A stretch of 64,000 nucleotides of DNA from Pseudoips prasinana. Taxonomy: Eukaryota > Arthropoda > Insecta > Lepidoptera > Nolidae. The position numbers and the translations under genes are program-made. The notes below the pieces were generated by a model that saw only the letters and a program-made list of their open reading frames with translations, did not search any database and was not told the DNA's origin. Below are positions 20,168-33,100 of the stretch, piece after piece. The stretch spans positions 27,859,934 to 27,923,933 of the forward strand of contig OX621252.1 of NCBI GenBank assembly GCA_951640165.1, written 5' to 3'. Numbering within the stretch: the first letter of the stretch is position 1; each line of letters starts with the position of its first letter.

Positions 20168-20558
20168 TAGGGATACGGATTTACTTTTTCAATTTTCAGT
20201 ATTAAGACTGGCCACAAATAAAAGCTAACATTGAAATCGAAATTCAAATTAATTTATAACTCAAGAAGTTAAAGTATTTAAAGATCATGTTAAATAAAGA
20301 ACTCGATATACTAACAAATGACGTCACTTGTAGTAAAGCTATAGAATCTCGTTACTAACAGAACAGGACAGAGCATGTCATCTTTATCTCGAGCCTCGAA
20401 ACTTGTGAAAAAGCAGTAACGAAGATGGTTAGAACGGGTGCGATTTTATTAGCCTACTGGCCACTTTTTACAATAGTTCTTAGACAACTAGGGCCGTTCT
20501 GTCTAAAACACAGTCTCGTTGCAGCTTTCTATGAGGCTTTCATTATACTACATATGTA
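20168..20558. other. no feature seen
   Basis: No gene supported. The frame at 20425-20607 runs into MITE-1 and shows no domain. Confidence 0.35.
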
Positions 20559-20688
20559 CAGACGCCAGTACATTCAGCTACCCCAATCTGTCAAATTTGT
20601 TTTATAGATTTTCAACTCTATCACAAAAGCATAAAGTTCACTTTCAATTGGGGATATTTGACAGGCTAGCTTGATGTGTTGGCGTTTG
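20559..20688. mobile_element. MITE-1 copy near the gene's 3' end
   Basis: CAGACGCCAGTACATTCAGC at the left and TTGATGTGTTGGCGTTTG at the right, TA on both sides. It lies about 120 bases past the candidate poly(A) signal of the side-like gene. Confidence 0.8.
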
Positions 20689-20809
20689 TACTTGAATATA
20701 CAGTGATAACAACTAAGCGCACAGTTCTTCTTAGATTTTCTTTCTATGCTTTTTATATATTTTCAACTCATGGCTCTTATTGAATATTATTAAAGCAATA
20801 TACAGTACC

Positions 20810-20815
20810 TTTATT
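20810..20815 (-). promoter_or_regulatory. candidate poly(A) signal of the side-like gene
   Basis: TTTATT on the plus strand, AATAAA on the minus strand, about 135 bases downstream of the stop codon. It is the first such hexamer I found after the stop. In AT-rich DNA this can arise by chance. Confidence 0.35.
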
Positions 20816-20950
20816 TCAAACAACACATCAAATAAGTACTTGATATTAAACAACAAAAATCTAACTCACTATCACTCGATTAAAAAAGTTTTGAGCACTT
20901 CAATAAACCACACTGTCCTATTTACACGTGTCCTAGAGTTGCGTGGTCTG

Positions 20951-21199
20951 TCAGAGCGGGGTGTCACGGGGGGGCACGCGAGGTGCCGCAGTGGGGGGTG
21001 GGCCCCCCGCGCTTCCCAGCGGCCGGGGCAGCGTCCGCAAGTGCTGCATGGGGATCCCGCAGCGAGCATCAGTGGTGGGCCCTCCGATGGTAGACCCTCG
21101 TGGCAACGTGCAAGACCCCGACGCGAATCTCGCGGGCGGAGGAATGCCTGACGACGCATTCTGGACGAAAAGGACACCATAAGAATATCCTTCTTCCAT
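20951..21199 (-). CDS. side-like: side-like terminal coding exon
   Basis: Residues 536-617 plus stop (TGA at 20953-20951). Begins MEEGYSYGVLF after the acceptor CTCCAGCAG; a CAG three bases earlier would add one Gln. The frame is the only one that follows from the phase-0 donor of the previous exon. GC content is much higher than in the surroundings, with many Pro and Gly (GGPPPTAAPRVPP). The chain ends PRDTPL, which fits the class I PDZ ligand pattern S/T-x-hydrophobic. Overlapping frames on both strands are shadows caused by high GC. Confidence 0.8.
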   Translation of the reverse strand: MEEGYSYGVLFVQNASSGIPPPARFASGSCTLPRGSTIGGPTTDARCGIPMQHLRTLPRPLGSAGGPPPTAAPRVPPRDTPL

Positions 21200-24100
21200 C
21201 TGCTGGAGACATACATGCTGGTGGGTTTTAATGCAATTACCATTAAGTAAATAGAACTAAAATTTTACAGATTGTTTTCAAGAATAATTACTTAGCATCA
21301 TCATCATCATAATAATTCAGAACCAAAGATGATGATAATGATGATGATACAGGACAAAATATTAAATAATTATTTGATGTATAAAAGTGATTTTTGTAGA
21401 GAATTAATTATGTAATATTTTGTAATACAGTAAATAATTATTCAAAAGAAAAGTTGAAATCGATTTGATGTAAAATCGATCGAAGAAAAATTTATCGAAA
21501 CAAAGTTTAAATGGAGTTTATTTTTTTAGAAAACCGACTGAAATAAAATTTATATGTTGGTAATTACCAACTCACATGCCAAAAATGTTTGACATTTGCC
21601 AGACTCAAAGTAGAACTTACAGCTGGCTCATGCATTGGTGGATGGTTGGGTGGAGGAGCAGTCCTCAATGGGCAATATGCGGGTAGTCCTCCCCTTACAC
21701 CCGCCACACTTCCTCGAGGGCCCCGGCTGCCAAGCGGCGGAGATATGGTAGACACTTGTTGTTGCCGATAGTAGTCCATCTGGTTAAACCAAATTAAAAT
21801 ATTAAAAACGATAACTTTAATTCTATATAAAAAATAAGTTATATTAAAGCGCCATCTGTTGGAATTGTCCGATCTAAGTATAGGCATTCCAGCCGTGTAG
21901 GTTTTGGTAAGATGGAGTTAAAAGCGTCTTAAATGCGTTAAGAAATATTGAATGGATTGTATAAATTCGAGTGTTAAAAAAATTTTATCTCGAAAACCAC
22001 GCAAAATCGTAGAACATACATGGGGCTGATTCGGAAACTCCTCATCATTACGTATCTAAATTTTGCGTTTGAACGTGAACTCTTCGCCCAGCCTGTATAT
22101 GCATAGAAAATGTTTGATAAGTGTAAACTGAACGTACCTGCATCTGATCCGTATCCGAAGGAATAATATCTGGGTTTCTATCGTCACTCTCACTATCCTC
22201 TTTCTCCCTTAATTTGTCTGGTGACGCCGGCTGCGATGTCGGTGGAGGTGCCGACCTCGGCTTTCTTTTAGCACACCGCTGTCTCATTGCTATCATGAAG
22301 AGAATTAACACCACCATGATGATGATCCCTCCTCCAACAGCTACGGACATAGCTCCTGACATTTGGAAGGCGGTTCTTGGGAGATCTGTAAAAAAATATT
22401 TATTTTAATTAAAGTTTCCGCAACATACTGTTATGCGGTATATTAAATCACACGTATTAAACGACAGTAAATTACTGCGAGCCTCACCGCTCAGTGTCAT
22501 TTCATTGTGTGCCACTGTTGATCTTGGCTTACAGGAGTTGCAGTGGTGGTAAGAGCGAGGGACTAGTCCCGTTAAAAAAAAGTAGACGAATTAATGTTCT
22601 GCTAGTCGCAATCCGGCCACGGCGGCCAGTCTCAATAGCGATTAGCCATCTGCGCGGGACATATTATAGTGCACAAGCGTGTGCGCAAACACAGGAGCAC
22701 TTTCTATTCCATCACTCTCATGATCCGGTGGGACGCCTAGCGACACGACCGGAACGAGGTCTGGTCGACCGACGACCGTCGGCTTTACGTGCTCTCCGAG
22801 GCACGGGGGTATGATACCGCCAACTCCCAGACTTCGGGCTGAGGCTGAGAAATTTTCCTTTTTACAGAAAAGTCCCAAAATCACTTTTTGGCCCGACCCG
22901 GGATTTGAACCCAGGACCTCGTTCTCTGCGGGTGAACACGGTAACGGTAGACCATCGAGGCAATTATTGTATAAAGAATTTCGCTACCCCCTCTCATGCC
23001 GTGGGGGGACGTAGAAGTCGTCCCGAGGGAATATATAAACCAGAGAACGGGCAGCAGCGTTCTTCTGAGTACCATATTTATCTTACTGCGATCGCCAACC
23101 CGTCTGCCAAGCGTGGCGATTATGGCAAATCCCCTCAAATAAAGGACACTACTAAACTGCGGCCCCCATCCCCGGCAGCCCTGCTATTCCCAGCCGTGGT
23201 AACAGCTGTGTGGGGTAGGCCATTGTCCAGTAGTGGGCGTCTTTTGGCTGGTATGATATGACGAATTAGAGATAGGATAAGAATTTTTCTTAGCAGAAAA
23301 ATCCCAAAATCACTTTTTCCCGTTAACTCCCAGGATTTGAAATAATTACTCATCCGCTGTCAAATACGCTACACCTAGACCCACAAGACCTATGGTGCTT
23401 ATATACCTAGTATATGTACGATCCGCAAAGTAAACGATTACTCCATACATACACAAGGAAAAAATACCTTCTCAAAGAATCGCTATAAAGGTCTTTCTGA
23501 GACCTAAAATAATCTATACATATAATAAAATCGTATGAAAGTCAAAACTGTATATTGAAATTTTTTTTAAAAGGATACTTGGGGCGTGATCTACAGTCGA
23601 TATCGAAGCCAAAAATATAGTTATTAGAAATTTTGTCTGTTTGTCTGTATGTATGTCCGGGCTAAACTCAAAAGTGCTGCATGAATTTACTTCAAATTTT
23701 GCATGCATATTACTAAGAGGTCGGGTCAACATATAGGCTACATATTATTATCACGCTATCACCTGCGGGGGAGAGCAGTGATAATTTATAAAGATTAACG
23801 CGGGTAAAACCGCGGGGCACAGCTAGTCAATGATCTAAAATAGGTGGAGAGAATCAAGTCTAACCAATCGACTAGTGTTACAGACTTATTCAATTAATCA
23901 GATCCGAACAAACCCTAGTTTCAATCAATCACACACACAGCTTGTTATTGGCGCGCCGCGGCTTACGAATAATCTAGAAATAGACTCTATATGTCACAGC
24001 TGGAGAAAATTGGAACAAGAACATATGCATATCAGTATGACAATGGTAGATATGTTTAAAAAACGAGTGTGCTTACGACTTCAGTATAACTTTAAACGTA

Positions 24101-27100
24101 ACAGGCTTTGTGAGAAAGAGAGAAAGAAAATGTGTGCACGCACCTCTCTCTCTTGCCCTTTCAGTAATACCTCTCTCATTCTATCTTCACTAACTTATAT
24201 CTCCCTCTGAACTTCCGTTCGCCTCGCCTAATCACTCTTTACATAACGCTCTTATCACGCATTTATCAACTTACTCCTCATGTCAAGCATACATAAATAT
24301 GTTTTACTTGAAAAACGAGTGTACTACTCGACTAAAGTATAACTTCAAATGTGAAAAAGATGAGAAAAAGAGAAAAAGAAAATGTGTGCACGCACCTCTC
24401 TTTCTTGCCTCATCATCAGTAATATAATAATAATAATAATAAATAAATAATAAAAATCATTTATTTCTCTCAAAAAGTAAATTATTTACAAATAATCATA
24501 TCAAGTTTTTTGGTACATTAACTTTTTGAGAGCTGGAGTCCGTACTAGGTTCGGAGCCTATGTGACGGATCTCCTGGCTCTCTTATAATATATTATAATT
24601 TAAAATTAAAACTGCTAACGTGACAATATTACATTTGCAAATAAAGGAAATTGGACAAGTTAAAGAAAATAAAATAGTAATATTAATGCGTGTTGTGTGT
24701 ATGAGTGTAAGTGTGTGGGTGTGTGTTTGAGTGTGTGCGTGAGTGTGTGTCTGTGAGTTTTATGCTGTGTTTGTGTGATTTAATCAGCTGTGGGGTCTAT
24801 AATGGTTGGGTAATTATGTTTTCGGTCTCTTCATAGTCTAGTTTAAGAAGCCAATCTATTACTAACTTTTTCCAATCTGATAAGCACATAGCATATATTT
24901 TTTAAATTGTATTAATTTTGTTATAAACATGGCTGCTGAGGAAACAAAAACTGCGTTGAGCCAGACTGGATTTGACCAGTCTTGGAGGGCAAGCACTATA
25001 TTTGAGCCTGGAATTTTTTAATTTATTGGGATTGTAGAGAGTAGGAATGGGTAGTTAGGATCAGATTTAGTAAGAATAATTTTCGAATTGAGAGGACATT
25101 GCAGGTAGTGTATAGTCTCGTTGTTGGAAAGATGCGAGGCAGTTTCCATCCTACTTTTAAGACAGCTCTCTGGGCACGTTCCACTTTCATTATATGAGAT
25201 TTAGAGGATCCACCCCAAGAATCTGTACAGTACTGGATAAGAGATTGAGCAAGAGCTAAAAAAAAACCGATCTGAGGACCTTTACATCTGCGACAAGCCT
25301 CTTGAAGATAAAAATTAATTTGCGCAATCTGGAGGCAAGAGTGCCAATGTATGGTAAAGGGTAAATATATGTACGTCTTTCTCATTCTATCTTCACTAAC
25401 TTATATTTCCCTCTCAACTTTCGTTCGCCTCGCCTAATCCCACTTTACATATCGCTCTTACCACGCATTCATCAACTTACTCCTCATGTCAAGCCTCCGT
25501 AAAGAAGTTTTATTCAAAAATGAATGTGCTTTACACTACACGACTGAAGTATAACTTCAAATGTAGCTGGCTATGAAAAAAAGAGATAAAAAAAATGTGT
25601 TTCGCACCTCTCTGTTTTGCCCCATCAGGAATATTCGTCTCTCTCATTCTATCTTCACTAACTTATTCTTCCCTTTCAACTTCCGTTCGCCTCGCTCGAT
25701 TCCACTTTTCGTAACTCCTTTGTCTCGCATTTACCAGCAGTCAAGCATGCGTAAAGAAGTGCTCCTTCAAAAAAGAAAATGTGTGCTCGCATGTCCCTGT
25801 TTTGCCCCATCAGTAATATAGGAAACATCTACTACTCTCTCTTTCTATCATTACTAATTTATATCTCCATTTCAAGTTTCGTTCGCCTCACCCGATCACA
25901 CTTTTCGTAACGCATTCACCAGCTTACTACACAAGAATGTGTAAAAAAAATACTTCAATAATTACTAAAGTTTTAACTGCGCACTCAAAACTGCATATGT
26001 ATATTTCGTCCAAAAGATTCGCCGCTAAAAACTTTTTAGCTTATAATAGTTTCACTGCACTCCGTAGATTAGTTTCTTTAAAGAGTTTTATTCATCAAAA
26101 TATAAGTTCTACCCGAAAGTTTGCTCGCTTTTGTAACTTTAAGACTGTGGGATAATATTTGGTTACTACGAACACCACTTAGTCTTAGTTTTAAAAGCAT
26201 ATTATTTTAAGTCCAGTGGCTTTTAGACTGCAATAATATCAACGCGCTAAAGTTAGCGGTAACTGACCTGACCTAGATTTGAAAGAAAATTCTTTGTAAG
26301 TTAATTTTATCATACTAATATCTAATTTTATATTTGAAGTTTATGTGTAGATTTACATGATACTGGTAAAACTGACTCGTATCAGGGTATTCGCACTTAA
26401 AGATTAGAATTATAAATAATTCTATATAATTTAGTACAGAACATTTTAAAATAGAATATGTGAGACAATTCGATACAAAAATTAGATTTGAAGTTCACGG
26501 GTAATATTTGGGTTATATATCTTTTCCTTAGTACATCCACTTCAAACGCTGTCTCATATGTATTTATTTTTTTATTTATCATTCCAAATCTGTAAAGAAG
26601 TAAGAAACATAAATCTGCTAAATTGTAAAATATACAGCAAGCAATTTTTAAAACTGATATTAATTTTAATTTAGTAATATAAGTCGTTGCTGAGATATAC
26701 CGCTTTGTCAGACATATGAACGGACAGAGTCTGTCTGGTTACGCAACAAAAATGGTTATAAAATAAACTGTAAAGCCTCGACGCGACAAAATCTCTACTT
26801 AGAAAATATTTATCTAGGTATAACTTTTTGGTAGTTTTAGTTTTTCTTGCCACTGTAAGTTAAGTACGAGTATACCCATAAGTTTATTTAGATTCCTAAG
26901 TATGATTTTGGAAATTTTAAAATTGAATAAGCAATTCATTAAACTGAAAAAAAATGTTAATTACCAAAAAAACATTACATTTTCATTAAGTCTTATATGA
27001 ATAAAAAATCGCAATAATTATGATAAATTCCTTACCTAAACTTTTATCGTGGACATGATGTTTCTCCGGTGGTCGTAACGTACTTGCTCTCAGCGGATAC

Positions 27101-30100
27101 GGATCCCCCCTTCCTTTAGCATTGTACGCTAACACTGCGGCGGCATACGTGCGTCCCGGAGCTAAGCCCACGGCCGTGAATCTTGGAACTGCACTTGAAA
27201 CGTTGGCTACTATTTCCTGTTCCAAACAAATATTCAAAACTTTAGAACAACATACAAAAGTACAGACGCCAGCACATCAAGCTACCCCAATCTGTCAAAT
27301 TTACCCAATTGAGAGTGAACTTTATGCTTTTGTGATAAATAAATAAAAAAGGTTTTTATTCACGTAGACTTTAAAAAAGCGCTTGTAAATAGTCAGAACA
27401 TGTTTGTAGTAATATAGTTGTATACATTAGATATTATTTCTAGTAACATAGATACACTCAAGGGCACATTTAACCGGCCACCTATATTTTGTAGATTTCT
27501 TCAAAATTCTATGGTAATTTAATTAATTTTGTTATAATGTCACATTGGGTGAACCTCCACGAAAATAAATGAAACATGTGTATGTTGTGAAATGGTTTAA
27601 TTAAGACAAAATTTTAAAAAAATTGAATATGCACTTTTCTTACAAAAAATAAAAATTAGCAAAATGTCAATTTAAAAAAAAGTGTGTGTATTTCCTCCTC
27701 TGGCCCTAATGACCTCCTGCAATCGATTAGAAAGCCCGTCAATTATGTCTTGGATGTCGCTTTGGGGAATGTTCTGCCACTCCTCAACAGCTGCAGTTTT
27801 TAGCTCACTGATGGTGGTAGGAGCTGGTGTACGACCCCGAATTCGTCTTTTTAGGTTGTCCCATACATGCTCTATTGGGTTCAGGTCAGGACTGCGAGCT
27901 GGCCATGGTAATCGCTGAATATCGACGGCGTCCAAGTAATCGCTGACAATTCTCGCGGTGTGTGCACGAGCATTATCGTGCATTAAAACAAAATTATCGC
28001 CAATGAATGGCGCAAAAGGCATCACGTGTGGTTCTAAAACTTCTGTCACGTACCTGTGAGCATTAACGCTGCCTCTATCGAAGATGACCAATTCTGTACG
28101 GGTGTCATAACAAATGCCACCCCACACCATTATAGAGCCTCCCTCGTAGCCTACTGTTTCAACCACAGCACATTCAGCAAACCTTTCACCACGGCGTCTA
28201 TACACGCGCTGACGTCCATCAGGACCTCGTAAAGCTATTCTTGATTCATCCGAGAAGAGAACTGCCTTCCATTGTTCCGAAGTCCAATTTAAATGTTCTC
28301 GAGCAAATGCAAGTCTCGCTCTTCTGTGAGTTGCGGTCAGCGCTGGGACTCGAACTGGTCGAAATGCTCTCAGATCCCTCTCAGCTAACCTTCTTCTTAT
28401 TGTTCTTAGGCTCACACTTACATTTCGTACCTCAAACAAGCGGTTACGAGCCTCAGGAGCAGTTGTAAACCGATTCCGAAGAACGTTCGAGACGATGTAA
28501 CGATCATCTCTCTCTGATGTACACCTTCTACGACCTTGCCCTGGCCTTCTTGTGTAGGAACCAGTCTCTCTGTAACGCCGGATAGCATCTTGAATTGTGG
28601 ATCGTGGATATCCAAGCATCCGTCCAATCCGACGCTGGCTAAACCCAGCGTCTGCAAGTGCTACAGCCCTAGCTGCCCCAGCTGCGTCCAGTGGCATTTT
28701 TTTGGTGTAAATGAAATCACGGCAGGCCAATACCTAGGTTTTATTCGAAGAAATGGTATCACAACGTTTTAAATCAAATGTATCCGTCACATAAAACATG
28801 GGGCGAGACTGTCAAATTACGATTAAACTGATTATTGTTGAATAAAAACCACAAAAGTAAACAAAACGCGGGTATGATTGATTTATTTATTTCAGATATA
28901 CCCACTTAAGAAGTAACGCCTAGTACGCAAAGCGTAAGTTAACATAAACAAACGTTAAGCAGTTCGAGATGAGTGGACGGTTAAATGTGCCCCTGAGTGT
29001 ATTTAGGTACATATTGTATGAAAACATTTATAAAATTTATTTTATTACAGCAATGATATTTAACTAGCTCGTATCAAGTTATTGTCAAGAGATTATGTTC
29101 AATTATCTAGTTTAAGTCTAATATTTTTACTACATATTGTCATAAAGTTGAAAATCTATAAAAGAAATTTGACAGATTGGGGTAGCTGGATGTGCTGGCG
29201 TCTGTACCAATTCTGAGGTGTTATTTCAATCTTCAGAATCAGGTTTAGTTATAACAATAATTTTCGATAGCTGTCAGTCTTCCATCAAGAATATCTTCTT
29301 TGCGTTTGACTAGATTGGCCAATATAGCCCAAATTTGGCGGGACTAAGGGCTCGATCACTAACTCAGCGGGGGCGGAGTGGTGGCAGCGCGGCGGCGGCG
29401 CGGGATCGGAAGGAAGGAATTAGTATCAAAAAGATGTTTTCGTCGCTGTTTAGATATTTCTTTCACGAACAAAGATACTTAATACAACACTACGTGAGTT
29501 TTAGTGTCATGCGGTCTGCTCGCTGACTTCGGGACCGGGTGCAGTGTTGCTGCGCCGATCCCTTCGCCGCCGCCGCCTTACCCCGCCCTGCTGGCTTCGT
29601 GACCTAGGCCTTAAGGTCATAATAATAAAGAAGTTTGGATAGAGCCTCCTGAAATTTAAATCTATCGAAATAGAGTTTGCGCTTCGTAGATATTGTGTTA
29701 CGTTTGATATTTATAAATATATGAAGAATATATATGATTAGAAAGCCAACGTTACAGACCGGCGGTAACTGCTAGCCTCTGTGATATTTTGTTGGCTATT
29801 TTGACTATGGGTATCTGCAAATTCAACCAAGGGGAAACGAATAATGTTGACACATTTCTATTGAATACTATGACAGAATTATAAAAAATAACTATAATTA
29901 CCTGAGTAATAAGTTCCCGTACTTCTAGAAGAAATGATTGAGGCATGCCCCCGTTGAATCCTTCAGAACATCGTACCCCAAAAGATGTAAGAGACGCGTT
30001 CACCACTGTGCAGTTGTGGACTTGATCAGGTCGACCTAAAAACATTATTTTTTAAAACCATAGTCAAACAGTTATTAAGCCAAGTTGGAGGCCTTGGCGG

Positions 30101-33100
30101 TTGCAAATACATACTTATATAGATAAGTACACCCAGATTTAGGGCAAACAGACATGTTCATGCGCACAAATATCTGCGTAGGGTAGGAATCGAACCTACG
30201 ACCTGCAGCGTGAAAGATAAGCATCTACCAACTGCGCCAACCGGCCCTGCTACATAGGTGTCGAATTAGATGATACATACGCAAACATGTACTTCAAACT
30301 TATAATACTCATCTCCTGGGTATATTTATAGTAAACTAGCTGTGCCCGCGACTTCGTCCGCGTGTTAATTAGTTTATTTTATTTTTTCAAAAATAGTAAT
30401 TTTTTCTAAAATAAATGGAGCCTAAGTTACTCCTTATTACATCAGCTACCTACCAATAAAAGTCCTGTCAAAATCGGTCCAGCCATTTCAGAGATTAGCC
30501 AGAACAAACAGACAGTCAGACAGACAGACAAAAATTGTAAAAAAAAATATTTTGGAGTATGTACCGTATATATATTCATATACATGTAGTAAAAATCGGT
30601 TATTTCAATATTACAAACAGACACTTCAATTTTATTTATTTGTATAGATATAATTACATAAACAATATATTTTAATTCTAATTTAATTCTTAAAAGACAC
30701 AGGTATCTATTTCTTTTTGTTTTCACGAGGCTGGCCAGCCCTCGTGTGAAAGCCCTTAAGAAATAATTATGCACATTTATTTATTTTAATTGAGTAACTA
30801 GATATAAGGATTTTGACGGCGACGTTGATCAAGCGGTAGTTCACCCGCAGAGACCGAGGGCCTGGGTTCAAATCCCGGGTCGGGCCAAAAAAAGTGATTT
30901 TGGGACATTTCTGTAAAAAAAAAATCTCAGCATCAGCCCGAAGTCTGGGAATCAGCGGTATTATACCCCCGTGCCTCGGAGAGCACGTAAAGCCGTCGCG
31001 TCGGTACTGTACCTGACCTCTTTCCGGTCGTGTCGCCTAGACGTCCCATCGGATCATGACAGTGATGGAATAGAAAGTGGTCCTGTGTTTGCGCACACAC
31101 TTGAGTACTATAATATGTCCCGGGCAGATGGCTAATCTCTGTTGAGACTGGCCGCCGTGGCCGAAATTCGGCTAGGAGGACATTTACATTACTTTGGATA
31201 GTAAATTATTCTCATTTTAATTTAATTTATACTGATATCTTTCCGAAATTTTGTATTCATTTATTTTAAGCCGTAAATGCCTCACATGACCCGAGGGCGA
31301 CTCAAAATTTGCTGCCTACACAAGTTGTTTTGATGTATCCTTAGGCGAAACTAAGACATAACATTATAATATCAAACCTGTTAGTTCTTGGTAATTTGAT
31401 ATAACGATAATTTGGCTTCTAAAAATCGTTATAATATTTTGAACCACACCACATTCGCTTAATATATATTTACAAAAGAAAATTAGTGTATGTAGTATAT
31501 CAGTTATCTGGTTTCCGTAGTACAAGCTCTGCTTAGTTTTACACTTTTAACCAAACTGTAAATCCAGTAAACCTGGTCATTTTTTTCATTTTGACTGCAA
31601 GTGTGGCGCAGTGGCTAAGACAGTCGCCGCTTCGTGTCGCGTGATTAATACAATGCTGGTTAGAACATACTAAGGAGCATTGTATTCATAAATAAATTGA
31701 AAAAAAATACACAACATCTTTTTAACTTGTGGAGCGCTCACATTAAAAGGTTTTTTAAAATAAAATAAAAAAGGTTTTTATTCACGTAGACTTTAAAAAA
31801 GCGCTTGTAAATAGTCAGAACACGTTTGTAGTAATATAGTTGTATACATTATTATTTCTAGTGACATAGATATTTAGGTACACATTGTATGAAAACATTT
31901 ATAAAAATTATTTTATTATAGCATTGATATTTAGCTAGCTCGTATCAAGTTATTGTCAAGAGATTATGTTTAATTATCTAGTTTAAGTTTAATATTTTTA
32001 CTACATATTGTCAATGGTTCTGTCTATATCAAGGTATTATTATTATGACGGACCTTGTGTTAATAACGAGGGTCGCGCTTTAATGCTACCAATGGATCCA
32101 ATGCGCCCCAACTGAGAAGACCCAGCGAAACAAACTCAGTGGGTTCATCTACTACCGGTTTAACACGACCCAGTTGAGACGGTCCGGCGAAATATACTCA
32201 AGCGGGCATGAACACGGGATTTTCAATGACAACCCTCTGGCACGTGCCAGTGCCAATTGTACAGATGGTAAGCCCTAAACGGAAAGGAGTCCTGTATATA
32301 GATACTATGGCTGGAGTATGAAGACGGTGGTGTCTTCGAAGTAACGCCGATGGTACACACGGCTACATATCAAGCTATATATTTCCAATATAAGCTGACC
32401 TCTCATTGTATGGAAATCATAAACAACGCGGGATCAACTTATACTGGATATGTATAGCTTGATGTGTAGCCGTGCGTACGCGCAAACCTATCTTACTAAC
32501 AAGTTTAGTAACATCAGACCTTCATGATATTGTGTAAAAGCGAAATGTCTGTTATACTTCTTCGTTCCTGAAGAGGAAGCAGGTGGAACTTTCTGCAGCT
32601 ACTACAGTAATTAATTGACGATTAAAACTACCCACCTGCAGCAATGATGTGGTACACACAAGGCACTCTCTGTTTCCCAATTCTGTTGTGTGCCCAGCAG
32701 AGTAGTGTGCCGTAGTCCATCTCCGTATGAGGAGTGTATGTCACTGTCGAGCTGGTGCCAGCCCTCGAAACGTACGTGTCGCTGACTTCGTTGCTGTTTG
32801 CTGTGTTGTTGAAGGTCCAACGAAACTGGTATAGGAAGAAAAATTGCTAATTATATAGTTTTTACAAATCTTGAACGGGTTATAGAATGAAAACTATTGA
32901 TATTATAAATGCGAAAGGTTGGTAGTATGGACGTACTTATGTTACTATTTCATGCAAAATCTACCGAAGGAATTTTGATGAAACTTTGTAGTAATATAGC
33001 TTATATATTCGAATAATAAATAAGCTATAATTTTGACGGATTGGGATTTTTTTTGGAGCTATTCGTGTTGATTTTTATTGTTGCACGTTTTTACTTTGTA

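Larger units (their letters stand above)
27340..29141 (-). mobile_element. LINE 3'-UTR fragment split by a Tc1-like element
   Basis: Segments 27340-27454 and 29000-29141 together match the 3' UTR of the 8255-10934 LINE, starting at its AAATAAAAAAGG tail (read in reverse). The break falls at TA in GATATTTAGG, as shown by intact copies at about 8396 and 31869. Confidence 0.88.
27263..29204. mobile_element. MITE-1 copy split by nested insertions
   Basis: Left arm 27263-27339 (CAGACGCCAGCACATCAAGC...) and right arm 29142-29204 (...TGGATGTGCTGGCGTCTG) rejoin into a ~140-bp MITE-1 with TA on both sides. ATAAA is present at both junctions (27335-27339 and 29142-29146) and fits a short target duplication of the inserted LINE. 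It lies in the intron between the two FnIII exons. Confidence 0.85.

Noticed and set aside
20872..21243. Long alternative frames on both strands over the terminal receptor exon
   Set aside because: They are shadows of a GC-rich coding exon; only the frame continuing the phase-0 splice gives a consistent tail and a sensible stop.
22881..23138. Minus-strand small gene
   Set aside because: The frame crosses SINE families A and N in antisense.
28241..28772. Frames on both strands inside the Tc1-like element
   Set aside because: Shadows of the 341-residue transposase gene.
29335..29526. Small gene with Ala/Arg-rich start
   Set aside because: The N-terminal part is the GC-rich arm of a foldback repeat; no conserved motif.
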